From: Telopea speciosissima
Taxonomy: Eukaryota; Streptophyta; Magnoliopsida; Proteales; Proteaceae
Assembly: GCF_018873765.1 (NCBI RefSeq)
Contig: NC_057922.1
Location: 63,760,755-63,824,754, forward strand
Length of the DNA: 64,000 bases
Direction of reading: 5' to 3'
Shown here: piece by piece, positions 41,101 through 51,498 of the stretch
Numbering within the stretch: the first letter of the stretch is position 1
Layout of the letters: the number at the start of each line of letters is the position of its first letter
The notes under the pieces: generated by a model
Database searches by the model: none
The model's input: the letters and a program-made list of their open reading frames with translations, nothing else
Told to the model about the DNA's origin: nothing
Program-made: the position numbers and the translations under genes

Positions 41101-43511
41101 CTCATACCCAAGCCGAGCCAAATTGGCGATCAGAACTGCCCACACAAAATAGCCAGCTGCAAAGTAATCTGCTGCAACAAGTCCAGTGACTGGCCTAACT
41201 CTTATACCAGAAGGATCCAGTCCAGTTTCATTGTCCAATGACATATGCTCTACCCAACATAGAGGTCTACATAACACCAAACAAAAAGGCCAAAGAAATA
41301 TTCCCTGAGTTATCAATTTCACATTTGTACTGTAAAAAGTAAAATGCAGAATGACTCTGATGATGTAACCACAACATGATTCATCGTGAATATGATCGAT
41401 TCAATGATAATTGATTATAAAACATTTTAGGGACAATTTTGTTTACACGGCCCTTTTGAGATAAGCTTATCTCAATGGTTCACTATTTTAGCCATGTGGC
41501 AGGATATGTGGCAATTCTGACCATTGCATACACAGGTCTAGGTTTGGGTTAGCCACATGTCAAATTTCAGAACGTAATTCAATCAAACACCTTTTGTGTA
41601 TTGGAATGCATCATTATATTTTTCAGCCGTCCGTTGATGCGCATGTACCCTCCCGTAGCTATTAGATTTTCAAGATTAATTTTGACACTTGGCAATATCC
41701 GTTTGGGCTGAAATTTGACAGGTAGGCAGGGGGACATTGGGGCCTCATTTGATCTGCCGCATGGCAGATATTTGGGCTGTTGAGACAAGCTTATCTAAAT
41801 GGGTTGTTGAGGAAACCTTCGCTTGTTGTTAACCTCACAAATATGACAACGAATGAATATCAAGCAGTTCGAACTTGACAAATCTGCCAAATCCATTAAA
41901 GGTTGACAAACTTTTGTCCTAACAATGTGTAAGATATTAATTTTGAATCACTTTAGGGCAATGACTAGTTGAAATAACTATAAAATACATGAAAATAGTT
42001 AAGGAACATTACAATTGCAATCATTTGAGTGTGGGAAACAAATGGAGAATCCAATAGTTAGATGGAAAAATGAGAGATACAAGTATAGGGAAAACAATTA
42101 GAAACATAATCCTCTCTGATCACCATTAGTGGACCAAAAAACTCAAATTGCATATTTTGAAGCATTGTAGTGTTCTACCAAAAAAAGAAAGCATTATAGT
42201 GAGATATCTGCCATTACTTCAGTTGAATATTTTATCATTGATAGGACCACGATATACCTTTCTAATATCACCCCATGCACTAGTGGTTGTCATGCCATAA
42301 TTCTCCCATAAAGCAAGCATTAAAATGCAAGAACACCTCAATTCATGCACTGGTATTGAGAATTTCACCATAAGCCCTTCCCAAGCTAAGATTGTGAAGT
42401 CCAAGATACTGAAAAATGATAAACGGAACTGCTTTCGTTGTCAAATTCTTCTCTAATCTTTCAATCCTGACCTAAATATAACACCAAATTTCTAGATTCC
42501 ATTTATCCAAGTAAATGTGATTTATACTTCAGAACACCCAAGAAAACAAGCTTCACTACGAGAGAAATATTTTATCACTTAGACCCAATTTATAGCACCA
42601 ACATATCTCTCAGCTTTTGCATCGACTGCCGTATCCTTTTAATTACTTATCAACACTAGGAGAAAAGAGTGTTCGGATGAGCTTACTCCAACCTATTCAG
42701 AAACTACCAATTTATCTCTAAGCGTTCTCCAAAAACTAACAAAGCCAAATTTTATATTTAAAAAAAAAAATCTTTGAAAATATTCACTTGACGCCAAAAA
42801 ATAAAGCATGGGAATTCCTACTCCATGAGCTAGCTGGAGAAAGAACGAATTCGGCGACCACATCCATATCTCTTCTACTGTAATAAACAAAATATGAGCT
42901 TCGCATTCCCCAAGAAACTTTGAAAGAGTTGAAAACTATGTGCTCAAAATCTGTAGAAATTTATTATCTACAAGTTAACATTATCAAAATTTGATTTCGT
43001 ATTTCCATATTCCAGCAGTGAAGCGTCAAAATGCATTAAAACGATTCTCAAATTGACATGAATACATTAACAAAACCAAATACCTTTTATAAATGTCTCC
43101 AAAAGCACCGCCCCAAAGCCGCTTTCTGAACAGTCCATCCGTACATTGGTGCCCCTCCCAAAGCTCAAGCCCACCAGTGACAATCCCGGGCACAAACACC
43201 ACAGGGTGCTTCGCTACCAGGCCTTCTTTCTGCAGTTTCACGCCAGGCGGATCAGGCAATGGTCCCGAAATTGCTTCCGTCACGTATTGAGGGAACGAAG
43301 CCGGCATCGCATTATAAAGAAAGAGTAAAAGCCACCAAATCGAGCAGACACACCCAACGAACCAACAACAGCTATCAAGGCAAGACCATTTCTTCTTCTT
43401 CTTCGTCACCTTACTATCTTTCTCCTTTTTCTCCTCTTCTTCATCCCTTCTGAACTCCAAATTGGAGGTTTTCTCGTTTTCAGAAGCTTTCCTCCGCCTT
43501 AACATCGACAT
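28713..43511 (-). CDS. PDAT1: Phospholipid:diacylglycerol acyltransferase (PDAT1-like), six exons
   Basis: The enzyme moves an acyl group from a membrane phospholipid to diacylglycerol, giving triacylglycerol and lysophospholipid at the ER (EC 2.3.1.158). Joined exons are 43511-43084, 41266-41044, 40921-40638, 37444-37117, 30294-30041 and 29196-28713: 2001 bp, 666 residues. All introns are GT-AG and all phases match. Domains: basic N-terminus, one membrane segment (about 45-68, [10 protein letters not shown]), lid region with [18 protein letters not shown], then the LCAT-type alpha/beta hydrolase fold. The triad is Ser248 (VPHSMG), Asp568 (DGDETVP) and His621 ([10 protein letters not shown]) by my count. 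Length is near Arabidopsis PDAT1 (671). The gene spans 14.8 kb because introns 3 and 4 hold transposons. Met1 at 43511 is chosen as the first in frame; a second Met is two codons on. Confidence 0.95.
30041..30294 (-). CDS. PDAT1: PDAT1 exon 5
   Basis: Encodes [20 protein letters not shown] through [12 protein letters not shown]. The acceptor is GTGCAG|GAT, the donor ACAAA|GTGAGC, phase 2. The next intron (29197-30040) carries nothing recognisable. Confidence 0.95.
31313..31739. mobile_element. 427 bp hAT MITE-family insertion, perfect 8 bp target duplication
   Basis: Starts taggcctgtaaacgg and ends catttacagcccta, like the copies at 14363 and 44337. gataggat lies on both sides (31305-31312, 31740-31747). 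It is longer than its relatives because a middle block (about 31457-31610) separates two sets of end-like words, so it may be two fused or nested copies. Confidence 0.85.
31740..32140 (-). mobile_element. Copia 3 relic: 3' LTR part and RNase H end
   Basis: The minus strand shows a polypurine tract (GCTTGAGGGAAAG, about 31908-31920) preceded by decayed RNase H: the plus strand keeps words such as tcaatatgcttgattctctc and caccggattactggcaatat that mirror the intact copia 2 RNase H (32700-32780). LTR-like DNA lies around 31200-31912 and carries the MITE at 31313-31739. Coding is destroyed. Confidence 0.6.
32247..32540 (-). repeat. 3' LTR of copia 2
   Basis: On the minus strand it begins TGTTAGAGTGTATGT and ends ATATTAACT. 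Only a handful of differences separate it from the other LTR (for example ttgaagag versus ttggagag, tgacatag versus tggcatag). Confidence 0.95.
32541..32556 (-). other. Polypurine tract of copia 2
   Basis: The minus strand reads AGCTTGAGGGGGAT immediately before the 3' LTR start TGTTAG, the plus-strand primer site. Confidence 0.85.
32548..33405 (-). pseudogene. Copia 2 RT C-terminal part and RNase H (open frame)
   Basis: 285 codons without a stop: [20 protein letters not shown] (end of RT), [40 protein letters not shown] (RNase H Asp), [10 protein letters not shown] (Glu), [20 protein letters not shown] (Asp) and [10 protein letters not shown]. The RNase H acidic residues are present. The frame has no own start context and is cut from the upstream RT by a stop at about 33430, so it is a domain of the dead polyprotein. 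Confidence 0.85.
33430..34473 (-). pseudogene. Copia 2 linker and reverse transcriptase, two frames
   Basis: 34473-33775 has [40 protein letters not shown] and [18 protein letters not shown], then a stop. 33771-33430 has [13 protein letters not shown] (a shifted DVKNAFLHG), [17 protein letters not shown] and the intact catalytic [11 protein letters not shown] frameshift between the two and a small deletion around the NAFLHG motif inactivate it. Confidence 0.85.
34474..34924 (-). pseudogene. Copia 2 scrambled leader: RT piece joined to integrase
   Basis: Right after the primer site the minus strand reads [20 protein letters not shown], a second copy of the RT active-site segment, then jumps to integrase ([16 protein letters not shown], later [14 protein letters not shown]). 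A further junction near 34532-34575 repeats the integrase word ccccattttgttgtgg and the phrase gaaagggaatgacatca. Gag and protease are missing. Confidence 0.85.
34914..34924 (-). other. Primer-binding site of copia 2
   Basis: The minus strand reads TGGTATCAGAG next to the LTR end ATTAACT, complementary to initiator tRNA-Met. Confidence 0.9.
34925..35218 (-). repeat. 5' LTR of copia 2
   Basis: Same ends as the other LTR (TGTTAGAG ... ATATTAACT). It adjoins the primer site at its inner edge and cctgc at its outer edge. Confidence 0.95.
35224..37116. other. Remainder of PDAT1 intron 4
   Basis: No gene. About 35290-35560 looks like decayed LTR DNA (tctaggtagttaagtgtctttt repeated in variant form). 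A CAG run of six to seven units sits at 36012-36030. The flanks of copia 2 are gcccagg-rich (32140-32241, 35219-35290), as if it landed in one older repeat. Confidence 0.5.
37117..37444 (-). CDS. PDAT1: PDAT1 exon 4
   Basis: Encodes [20 protein letters not shown], then [19 protein letters not shown] and a variable serine/asparagine-rich loop. The acceptor is ATGCAG|GAC, the donor AGG|GTAATG, phase 0. It is flanked by the two transposon-filled introns. Confidence 0.95.
37513..37918. repeat. Two tandem copies of a 203 bp unit
   Basis: Units 37513-37715 and 37716-37918 each start gcaatagca and share ctgttaatactaacatgg, ctcagtcctagtagtcgtg and ccaagtaagttggttctta. They differ at a moderate number of positions. 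Not coding. Confidence 0.85.
37985..38864. mobile_element. 880 bp Mutator-like (MULE) non-autonomous element
   Basis: The 11 bp actccaggcca flanks it exactly (37974-37984 and 38865-38875). Ends are inverted: ccgtttaaagtatcg and cgatactttaaacctt. The subterminal DNA is dense in cgatacg/cgtatcg words. The phrase cttacagacatgagtttgat occurs twice inside (about 38221 and 38541). A 9-11 bp target duplication suits Mutator-like elements. Confidence 0.85.
39020..40300 (+). repeat. R1-related repeat in PDAT1 intron 3
   Basis: Shares gggatagctgtgggtgagag and the following pyrimidine-rich run with the reversed copies at 1.6 and 2.3 kb. The later part has repeated gctgctac/ctgtgactgcaac words. Ends are not defined. 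Confidence 0.55.
40638..40921 (-). CDS. PDAT1: PDAT1 exon 3, nucleophile exon
   Basis: Contains the catalytic serine in [19 protein letters not shown] and the [19 protein letters not shown] strand. The acceptor is GATTAG|GTG, the donor TTCAG|GTTTG, phase 2. Confidence 0.95.
41044..41266 (-). CDS. PDAT1: PDAT1 exon 2
   Basis: Encodes [19 protein letters not shown] through [12 protein letters not shown]. The acceptor is TTATGTAG|ACC, the donor GAA|GTACTC. Phase returns to 0. The following intron is only 122 bp. Confidence 0.95.
41267..43083 (-). other. PDAT1 intron 1, 1.8 kb
   Basis: AT-rich, with no recognisable transposon or ORF. Donor AG|GTATTTGG, acceptor TTATGTAG. Confidence 0.7.
43084..43511 (-). 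CDS. PDAT1: PDAT1 exon 1
   Basis: Encodes residues 1-142: a lysine- and glutamate-rich cytosolic tail, the single transmembrane helix and the lid/oxyanion region [19 protein letters not shown], ending GGAFGDIYK. The donor is AAAAG|GTATTT, phase 2. Confidence 0.95.
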
Positions 43512-44336
43512 TTTCTTCCTCCACTAAATTTTCTAAATCAAAAAAGCCGAAATCCTTTTAATACTACGTTAGATTACGCATGAACAATTACTAATTAGTG
43601 GCAACTGAGGCCCTGAACTGCAAGTTTTGAACGAAGAAGCTTCGTGTCGTCTCGTCTGGTTCTTGAATCTTCTGAAAAGTATAAATTTCTTTGTTTTCTT
43701 TGTTCTTTGAAAACCTAGAAACCGGTCCGAAGCATCAGTCAACAACGGTTTCCTTGGTGAAATCGTTGGAGCCATGAAGCATGAACAAAGAAGCTATTTT
43801 AGGCTTTATTTAGCTTGGTTTGGTTTTATACGATCACGAGACTCATTACTCTCCTCGACTGTCAGAGATCAAAGTGGTCCCGTCACATGGCTTGATGCGA
43901 ATCGAACGGTGTAGACAGAGATATGTTCATCATGGGCTCTGCGTGTTTGCAGTTCACTTGCTTAATTACGTTTCGGGACCCGTGTTTCCCTCTAATCTCC
44001 ACGGTTTTAGTGCACAGTATCGGTTTTTATCGGCAACAAGGAAAATCGATACGGTATCGATCTGGATCGGCTGTATCGGACAACTTATCCCTTGATTTCC
44101 TTAAAATTTAATTTTTGGACCATTTTACCCCTTGTCCATAACGTGCTACTGATACGGTATCAGCATAGTATCAATATCGGTGACTAGTAAAACCGGTACG
44201 TATCACCCTAGCCAAGACCCCAAAAAAAAAAAAAACTATATCTTTCTTGCCTATTTTAGATGGAATCCTTGTAAATTTGTAATTCAATTAAAAGATTCCC
44301 ACAACCTCAGTGTACTATTGCTCATTCACATGGAAT
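43512..44336 (-). promoter_or_regulatory. PDAT1 5' leader and upstream region
   Basis: The first 250 bp upstream of the start are typical leader with ga- and tc-rich words. No TATA box can be assigned with confidence. From about 44010 to 44215 the DNA is a degenerate repeat (gatacggtatc, gtatcgg), so the intact promoter may be short. Confidence 0.35.
44010..44215. repeat. tatcgg-word repeat, degenerate MULE-like end sequence
   Basis: Repeated and inverted gtatcgg/ccgatac words (cgatacggtatcgat near 44047, gatacggtatcagc near 44153) resemble subterminal parts of the 37985-38864 element. No boundaries were found. Confidence 0.4.
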
Positions 44337-44606
44337 TAGGGGTGTAAATGAATAGCCGAAATCTATTTCCGTATCCGTGTCTGTATCCGTTTAGCATTAT
44401 TCGAATCCGCTCGAAAGCTAAACGGATGCGGATACAAATAGGCTCTAGCTATTCGAAAAGCTATATTTATATGTAAACGGATAAAATATCTTATTCGTAT
44501 CCGTGTCCGTATCCGTTTAGCACTATCTGAATCCGTCCGATAGCTAATTGGATGCGGATGTGGATATAGCACTATCCGAGCCGAATCCGATCCGTTTACA
44601 ACCCTA
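44337..44606. mobile_element. 270 bp hAT MITE, 8 bp target duplication (7/8)
   Basis: Begins taggggtgtaaatg and ends cgtttacaaccccta-like (tccgtttacaaccc). Flanks are catggaat (44329-44336) and catgggat (44607-44614). It is the same family as 14363-14626 but in opposite orientation. It lies about 0.8 kb upstream of PDAT1. Confidence 0.9.
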
Positions 44607-44933
44607 CATGGGATGTTTTTATTGTTTCTTACCCAAAAAAAAAAAGGGATGTTTTTAATTGGTTTCTTTAACCTAACTCGACCATAGCTCCTGGCACCAT
44701 ATGAATTTATCATTTTTCTGGGCAACCATTATAGTGTGATCTGGGAGATTCTCTGCATGCTGATTCTGAAAAACCCTTCTTTGTTTTTATGGGAGAGGAT
44801 TCACTGCCCGACAGTGTGACCCTTGTGCCAGTGTGGGGATCAATCATAATACATGTGAGAATATCAACAATGATAGGATATTTGCATTTCACGTGGGTGC
44901 AATGGTCATTTTCGCCTTAGGCTGTGTCTAGGC
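44607..44933. other. Gene-free stretch upstream of the L1 RNase H fragment
   Basis: Contains words such as cacgtgggtgcaatggtcatt seen in many plant miniature elements, but no paired end was found. Confidence 0.4.
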
Positions 44934-45615
44934 GTGGAACCCACGCTGCAGGGCAATGTTCTTTTTCCTTATTTTTATACATACATGTATTTTGATGTCT
45001 CGGTGACGGAAGGCCGTCTGCTTGTGTCCAATATGTCCAACGCCTCATCTGTCATGCGACAGGCTTGTTCTTCTGCTCCTGCTGATATTCCTCCAACGCA
45101 TGTGGCTATCTGCTCGGATGGTGCTTGGGATGCCCAGTTGTGGAGAGGCAGCAGGGGAGTAGTTCTCAAAGCTGTTGAAGGTGGATTTATTGCGGCTCAG
45201 TGTAAGACGAGCTTTGCATTTTCAGTCGCAGTTGTGGAAGTTGAGGGAGTTTGTGATGGGCTTCTTATGGACATGTTCTTGGGCCTTCGTTCTGTTGTAG
45301 TGTTTTCTGATTGTTTGAGTGTTGTTGCTGCCTTAGGAGGCGAGTCTTGTTCCTTAGATTGGGTTTCTAGAGTTGTAATTGATGATACTTTAGCTCTTTT
45401 TTCTTCTTTTGATTCTATAGTGTTTTTGCATATTCCCCGCTCCAGCAATGGAGAGGCCCATTCTCTTGCAAATGGTGCCTTGCGTCTGAGAAATTCGCGG
45501 TCTTGGTGGGGTATTCCCCCTTTGTTGTTTGGTTCCGTTGTCCCTAGAGGGAGGTTTTCCTCCTCTCTTTTCTCTTAAATAAAATCCTGTTTGTTTCTGG
45601 TCCCAAAAAAGAAAA
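44934..45615 (+). mobile_element. L1-type LINE 3' end with RNase H domain
   Basis: The 214-codon frame (44934-45578) carries an RVT_3-type RNase H domain: CSDGAWDAQLWRGSRGVVLK, the VEVEGVCDGLLM helix, FSDCLSVVAAL and IPRSSNGEAHSLANGALRL. Such a domain is the usual C-terminus of plant L1 elements. The copy ends soon after the stop with aaataaaatcc and an A-rich tail at about 45604-45617, consistent with 5'-truncated LINE insertion. The 5' part of the frame is not conserved. A host RNase H-like gene is a less likely alternative. Confidence 0.75.
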
Positions 45616-45912
45616 AATTTGCAAACCGAAACCACTTTATCAAAATCAAATTGAACTGTTTAAACCATAACCAATAAACTATTTATTAATTGGTTCGATT
45701 TTGGTTTTAAGAAGTGAAATCATTTATTTAAACGGTTTGATTTTTACTAAAAATTAAAAATCGTTCACACTATCGGTTTTGAACTGATTAGAACCAGCAT
45801 GCTATTGAACCATACCTACCAAACTGGTAAAAAAAAAGGGTTTAGTCCTAGCATTCTATATATGATCTCTATGTTTTGTAGAGGATTTACACTATGTATA
45901 TTATTTTTAAGG

Positions 45913-46021
45913 AAAGAGAACGCTACCTAGTCACGTGCCATGAGCGACTCTTGCGGGGAGGCCTGAAATGACCGTCATACCCCCAGGGAAAAGCGGACGA
46001 AACAAGGTAGCGTTCTTTTAT
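45913..46021. mobile_element. About 109 bp MITE
   Basis: Inverted ends aagagaacgctacc (left) and ggtagcgttctttt (right) enclose about 80 bp with no ORF. A target duplication is not clear (ttaagga and tccttatt flanks are inverted, not direct). Confidence 0.55.
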
Positions 46022-46399
46022 CCTTATTACTATTTCTTAAGTCATAAATGGGCCTAGATGTCGTGGTTCAAGCCCATCAGCATCAAATTTCTTTTATGGG
46101 TCTAAAAAATTTACAAGCTCCCAAGTGGGCCAAACAATTTTAACATGAATCAGAAATAAAATCAAAACTGAAACCAACAAAAAGCATTTAATCGAAAACT
46201 GTTTAATTGGAATCTCTCTCCTTCTTTTTTTTTTTTTTTATATTATTTTTGAATTAGTCATAATCATTTATTAATTGGTTTCGATTAGAGATATTATGAC
46301 CATTTAATAAACGGCTCGATTTTGATTTATACCATTCATATTTGGACTGAAAAAAATCGATCTGATTAACACCCTTAGCTGCATGTGTAACATTTTGGA

Positions 46400-47460
46400 A
46401 GTCATATTGTGTTTTCTTAAAATATTTGGTAATGATAAATTCTCTTTGGTCTATAAACATGTTTACCATTTTGAAATGGAATGCCCCGAATATGCCTTTC
46501 TTGCATAACAATGGCTAACTTGGTTGATAGAGCCTTAGCACATAAAACAAATAGGTATGAAGAAAGCGGATCTCCTTTCCTAATGCCTCTCGAAGGGTAA
46601 AAGATAGGGAGCAAAGCACCATTAAGCAAAATCCCCATTTGAGTATTCTCGACACAGAATATGACTTTTTGCACTCTATTATCAAATCCATAATTTAGAA
46701 GTACACTTCTGAGAAATGGCCACTCCAATCTGTCATATGCTTTGTTCATGTCGATCTTGAGAGATAAATACCCCTTTCTTCCCCTTCTGAACTTCATGAT
46801 TTTATGAAGGAGCTCATGAAAAACAACACGTTATCTTGAATCTATCTCCCGTTGATGAAACCGTTCTGATTGAAGGAGATGATCCGATTCATAATAGGAC
46901 GCAATCTATTGACCATGATTTTTTAAATGACTTTGTAAGTGAAGTTGCAGACTGATCGACCTATATTCATGAATAGAGGAAGGATAATCTTCCTTAGGAA
47001 TGAGAGAGAGAAATGTTTGATTCATTTGAAGAGAGAAAGTCCCTGAGTTAAAGAAGCTCTTAACACAATCAATAATATCCTTTCCAATCCCATTCCATGA
47101 TTTTTGAAAAAACTAACCAAAAAACCCATCCGGCTCAGGAGATTTGTTTGAAGGCATGGACATGACAGTTTTGAAAATCTCTTCATCGGTAACTGGTCTT
47201 GTGAGAGAAATATTATCCTCCGAGGAAACCCTGCCTCTAATAGGATCGAGATATCCTTCATCAACATGAGGATTTTGAGTCGAGTCAGCTCCCTACCAAT
47301 ATCAACTTCTTCAGTGAATGTGTCCATTAACATTAATAGATTTGATGAAGTTTCTAACTCTTCTTTTGACAATGGAGTGATGGAAGAACCTAGTATTCCG
47401 ATCATCACTCTTAATCCAATCCGCTCTAGACTTTTGTTGCCATAGGATTTCTTCTTGATG
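46400..47460 (-). pseudogene. L1-type LINE reverse transcriptase fragment
   Basis: On the minus strand: the palm start KIMVNRLRPIMNRIISFNQN-like stretch near 46900, then LSLKIDMNKAYDRLEWPFLR and VLLNYGF, GILLNGALLPIFYPSRGIRK and GDPLSSYLFVLCAKALS (46417-46797). Upstream, 47022-47408 covers the region before the RT in other frames. The FADD motif is not reached. Stops separate the blocks. It is opposite in orientation to the L1 tail at 45 kb, so the two are separate insertions. Confidence 0.8.
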
Positions 47461-47523
47461 ATTCAATTTTCTAAGGTTAACAATGTAGTACTTCTCATTA
47501 AAAAACTAGTATCCTCTTTTACT

Positions 47524-49690
47524 ATATAAGGGAGTAGTGGGTGAGTGTGAGATATAGTAAAGAAATAAGAGAAGGTTTTCTCTCATGTTCTTCGTATCGA
47601 GATCCAGCATGACGGTGTTCTCTCTGTCAAGGGAAGAATGGAAAGTATTTTGATTTTTCCGTATTTATCACAGTAGGTTTTGAGGTGAGAATACATGATT
47701 TTGTGAATCCACCTTTGTTTGGTGAGTTCCTTTGTAATCCAAGAGATGTTTGTTCATGACGTTTTGTCGGCCTCTATATTGCCTATAAATGAGATCTTGT
47801 AACCCCATTATTTATCATCGTGGAAATTTTATCTAGATGAGATCCCGTGGTTTTTTCTTTTCTCCTTGAAAAGGTTTTCCACATTAAATTGACGTGTGCT
47901 TTTATAGTTTGGGTTGATTTATTTCAATGTTATTATTCTACACATATTTGATTATCGTTGTGGATCTTCATTAATTTACACACATGTGAGTAAAGATTAT
48001 TTTTTTCCAACAATCACAAAAATGAATGTTGTAATTGTAACATCTGATCACAGACGAAAAATGATTGAGAGTTGGCGAAAATTCAAGAACGAGATGCTCA
48101 GTGTTATATTTTTCTCTTTCCCTCTCCTTCTTTGTGTTTTTGGTTATCCAAACCTTTGAGCGTAGAAGAGTGAAAGGATCTCATCATAATATCATATTCA
48201 ATTTACTCTCTCTTGGATTACCTGCATGGATTAACAAATTTCAGGTGGGGTGGGGGGGTTGATCCCGAATGCAAACAAATAAAAGCTGACTATAGAAGTG
48301 TCTTATTTTACACATTAATCTGGTTAAGAAAAGCTTCTTTGATGGTCCTAACATCTGTGAAAGTATAAGTTTATTCTTTGATGGTCCTAACATTCGGTTA
48401 AGAAAAGTTTATTTTTAATACCTTCCCCTTATTTTTATTTTTTTTATGTACTCTACCTAGCTGCCGAATGAGACTTCAACTATCAATTACAAGAGATTTC
48501 TAATCACTAAAGGGAGAAGAAGGGGGTGGGGGAGAAGTGGAGATGTAAAGCTGAGAGAAGTGGTCGAACACTCTACTTATCTCAATGGTAATTTAAGATA
48601 GGATCGAGTTTCCCTCTACCAACAGTGAATAGGAAGGCGGGAGAGGGCAGGAAAGGAAGGTATTGGGAGGGTATTTTGGAACATACCAAAACCCTAGGAG
48701 GAGTTTGTGAACCCTAGCATAAGGAGTGAACCGTGCTATATGGGTGGAGAGAAACTTAGTCCGTAAAGATATGCCCCCAAAAAACCCATCTACAAAGGAT
48801 TAACTTGTGCCAAGTCTACACAAAAAGGCAAAGGTTAGGGATGGAATTGACCGAGTATGCAAGATATTGGCACATCTCTTCAAGTCGAATCAGTATTATT
48901 GTCTTGTAGCGATATACAAATGGTTGGAATCGATCAAAATCAGCTTAAACCCTATAAATTTGAATTAACAACATGTAACAAAGATTTTTTTGAAGTTTTT
49001 TATTCAACAAACTTGGGGATTTAGCTAAGAGATAGGTTTTTTTTTTGTTATTTATTACTTAAATTAAGAAAAAGAATTGCAAAAAAGGGAGATCAAACAT
49101 CAAACAAGGCGAATCAAAAAAAATTTAAAAAAAATGCTAGAATCACGACCAATCCCAATAGAACAAGTCATTGGTGAACTCCCCTATACCACTTGCTTAA
49201 ATAAAAGAAAATGAAATGATCTCGCTACATTTCAATAAATGATTCCAGTTTGTCTTATTTCATTGGTGCACTCCCCTATGCCACTTGCCTAAAGAAACCT
49301 CTCCCAAATATCAAAATACGACTTGATAGAACAAGTCAAACCGATATTGTTTATATTCTTGTTGATTGGGTAAGATGGATTTTGTTAGATGAATATAAAA
49401 GAGACACACTAGCTAATAGCATCTAAAGCCCATCGCCCTTAATGGGCTATTAGTTTATTTGAAAGCAAGAGGCATTTATAGTAATGGCTACGACTCAGAA
49501 GCTACCGATATATAGGCTTTTAGCCCTTCTACTGCTGGATCCCCTTTTTATCATTCCATGGTGGTCGCATGCACGGCAAGCAAAGAAAAACCCCCTTGTA
49601 AAGTTATGGATTAGTACTGTTCTATGTGTTATATAGAACCTTGAACATCCTATTGAATACTAATTAACAAATCTAATTGTTCTTTTTCTA
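47524..49690. repeat. Segmental duplication, copy A
   Basis: Starts gagtagtgggtgagtgtgag. Ordered blocks shared with copy B include gagatcttgtaaccccatta, tgcaaacaaataaaagctga (48269), tgccgaatgagacttcaact (48464), aaagctgagagaagtggtcg and atggtggtcgcatgcacggc (49558). It contains about 170 bp (48596-48765) absent from B. No gene I can support is inside. Confidence 0.85.
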
Positions 49691-51100
49691 TCTCCACAAA
49701 AAAAATAAAAGATAAATTATACGTCACCCCTTGATTTTCAAACGAAATTTAGATCAATCCCTGGTCTTTAAAAAAACTCAAATCACCAAAACGAGTAGTG
49801 GGTGAGGGTGAGATATAGTGAAGAAAGAGGGAAGGTTTTCTTTCATGATCCAAAACGAGTTGAGGCGTGACAACGTTCTGATTTTTTCGTATTTATCATG
49901 GTAGGTTTGGAAGTGAGAATACATGATCTTATGAATCCACCTTTGTTTGATGAGCTACTTTGTAATTCAAGAGAGGTTTGTTCTTGATGTTTTGTTACTC
50001 TCTATATTGTCTTGAGAGGAGATCTTGTAACCCCATTATTTATCATAGTGAAAGTTTTATCTGGATAAGATCTTGTAGTTTTTCCTTTTTGCCTTAAAAG
50101 GGTTTTCAATGTTAAAATTGGTGTGTGATTTTATATTTTAGGTTGATTTGTTTCAGTGTTATTATTATACACATATTTGATTATTTTATATATAATTTGT
50201 TATCGTTGTGGATCTCCATTATCTTGCATACAGGTAAAAAAATATTATTTTTTTTCTTTACAATCACAACGATGATTGTTGTAAATGTTCGATTACTATC
50301 AAAAAACAATTGCAAGGTTTGATTACGACGAAAAATGATTGAGAGTTAGTGAAGATCCAAGAACGATATATCTCAATAATAGTATTGGCAAGAGGCTGAA
50401 CCACTGTAAAATGCTCAATGTTATATCTTTCTCTTTCCCTCTCTTTTTTTTGTGTTTTTGGCTACCCAATCCTTGAGTGTAAAAAAGGGTGAAAAAGATC
50501 TCATCATGGATTGCCTACATGGGTTAACAACTTTCAGGTGGGGTGGGGGGATTGATCCCAAATGCAAACAAATAAAAGCTGACTATATAAGTGTCTTATT
50601 TTACAGATTTTACACATTAATCCAGTTAAGAAAAACTTCTTTGATGATCCTAACATCTGTCAAAAGTATTAGTTTATTTTTATTTATTTTATCAATCCTA
50701 CCTAGCTGCCGAATGAGACTTCAACTATCAACTACAAGAGATTTCTAACCACTAAAGAGACAAGAAGGGGAAGGGAGGAGGGGAGAATGCTTTATGGCAC
50801 AAAGTACTAGTTTATTTAGCATTCAGATTTTGAGGACTTGTTGATATCTCACCATTCTCCTATTTCCTATATAGAGAATTAGAGATATAAAGCTGAGAGA
50901 AGTGGTCGAACACAACTTATCTCAATGGTAATTAAAGATGTGCCCCAAATAACCCATCTACAGAGGATCAGCTTGTGCCAAGTTTGCACAAGATATTGGC
51001 ACGCGTATTCAAGATATTGGCACGCGTCTTCGAGTCAAATCAGTATTATTGTCTTGTGAACTTGTGATGATATAAAAATGATTGGAATCGATGAGAATTA

Positions 51101-51235
51101 GTGTGGTCTACGCCAGCACTCCCATGTGTCTCTCTCCTTCTCAAAACAAGGGGACAGATGTGTCTTTTTATATAGAGAAGAGAGAGATAGACTCATGGGA
51201 GTGCTAGTGTAGGCCATACTTTTAGACAGAGATCT
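51101..51235. mobile_element. Foldback MITE, family F1, inside copy B
   Basis: Left arm gtgtggtctacgccagcact then cccatg pairs with right arm catgggagtgctagtgtagg then ccatac. It matches the copy at 17087-17226. Copy A of the duplication lacks it, so it inserted after the duplication. Confidence 0.8.
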
Positions 51236-51369
51236 TTTTCCCAATTTAAAGTTAAGAGCAAGTAACAAAGATTTCTCAAAAATTTATGATTTCTTGAAGT
51301 TTTTTATTCAACATATTGGAAGTTTTGCTGAGAAAAAAGTTTTGTTGATTTTTTTGCTATTTTTAGTGG

Positions 51370-51498
51370 AGAGGCTGTTTTTGAGTCTCTGGAAACAGTT
51401 TTTCCGCATAGCGGGGGTAAGGCTATATACATTATGATCCTCCCCAGACCCTGCAGTGACGAGAGCCTCGTGCACTAGGTATGCCTTTTCTTTTTATT
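51370..51498 (+). mobile_element. Au-type SINE, 5'-truncated
   Basis: It keeps the body (gggggtaaggctatatacat, tgatcctccccagaccctgc, gagcctcgtgcactaggtat) and the T-rich end but lacks the A box. Copy A of the duplication lacks it. Confidence 0.75.

Noticed and set aside
43093..43453. Plus-strand ORFs opposite PDAT1 exon 1
   Set aside because: They are shadows of the PDAT1 coding strand.
44934..45578. 214-codon frame as a host RNase H gene
   Set aside because: RVT_3-type domain at the very end, stop followed by an A-rich tail and no introns fit an L1 LINE 3' end better; kept as mobile element with moderate confidence.
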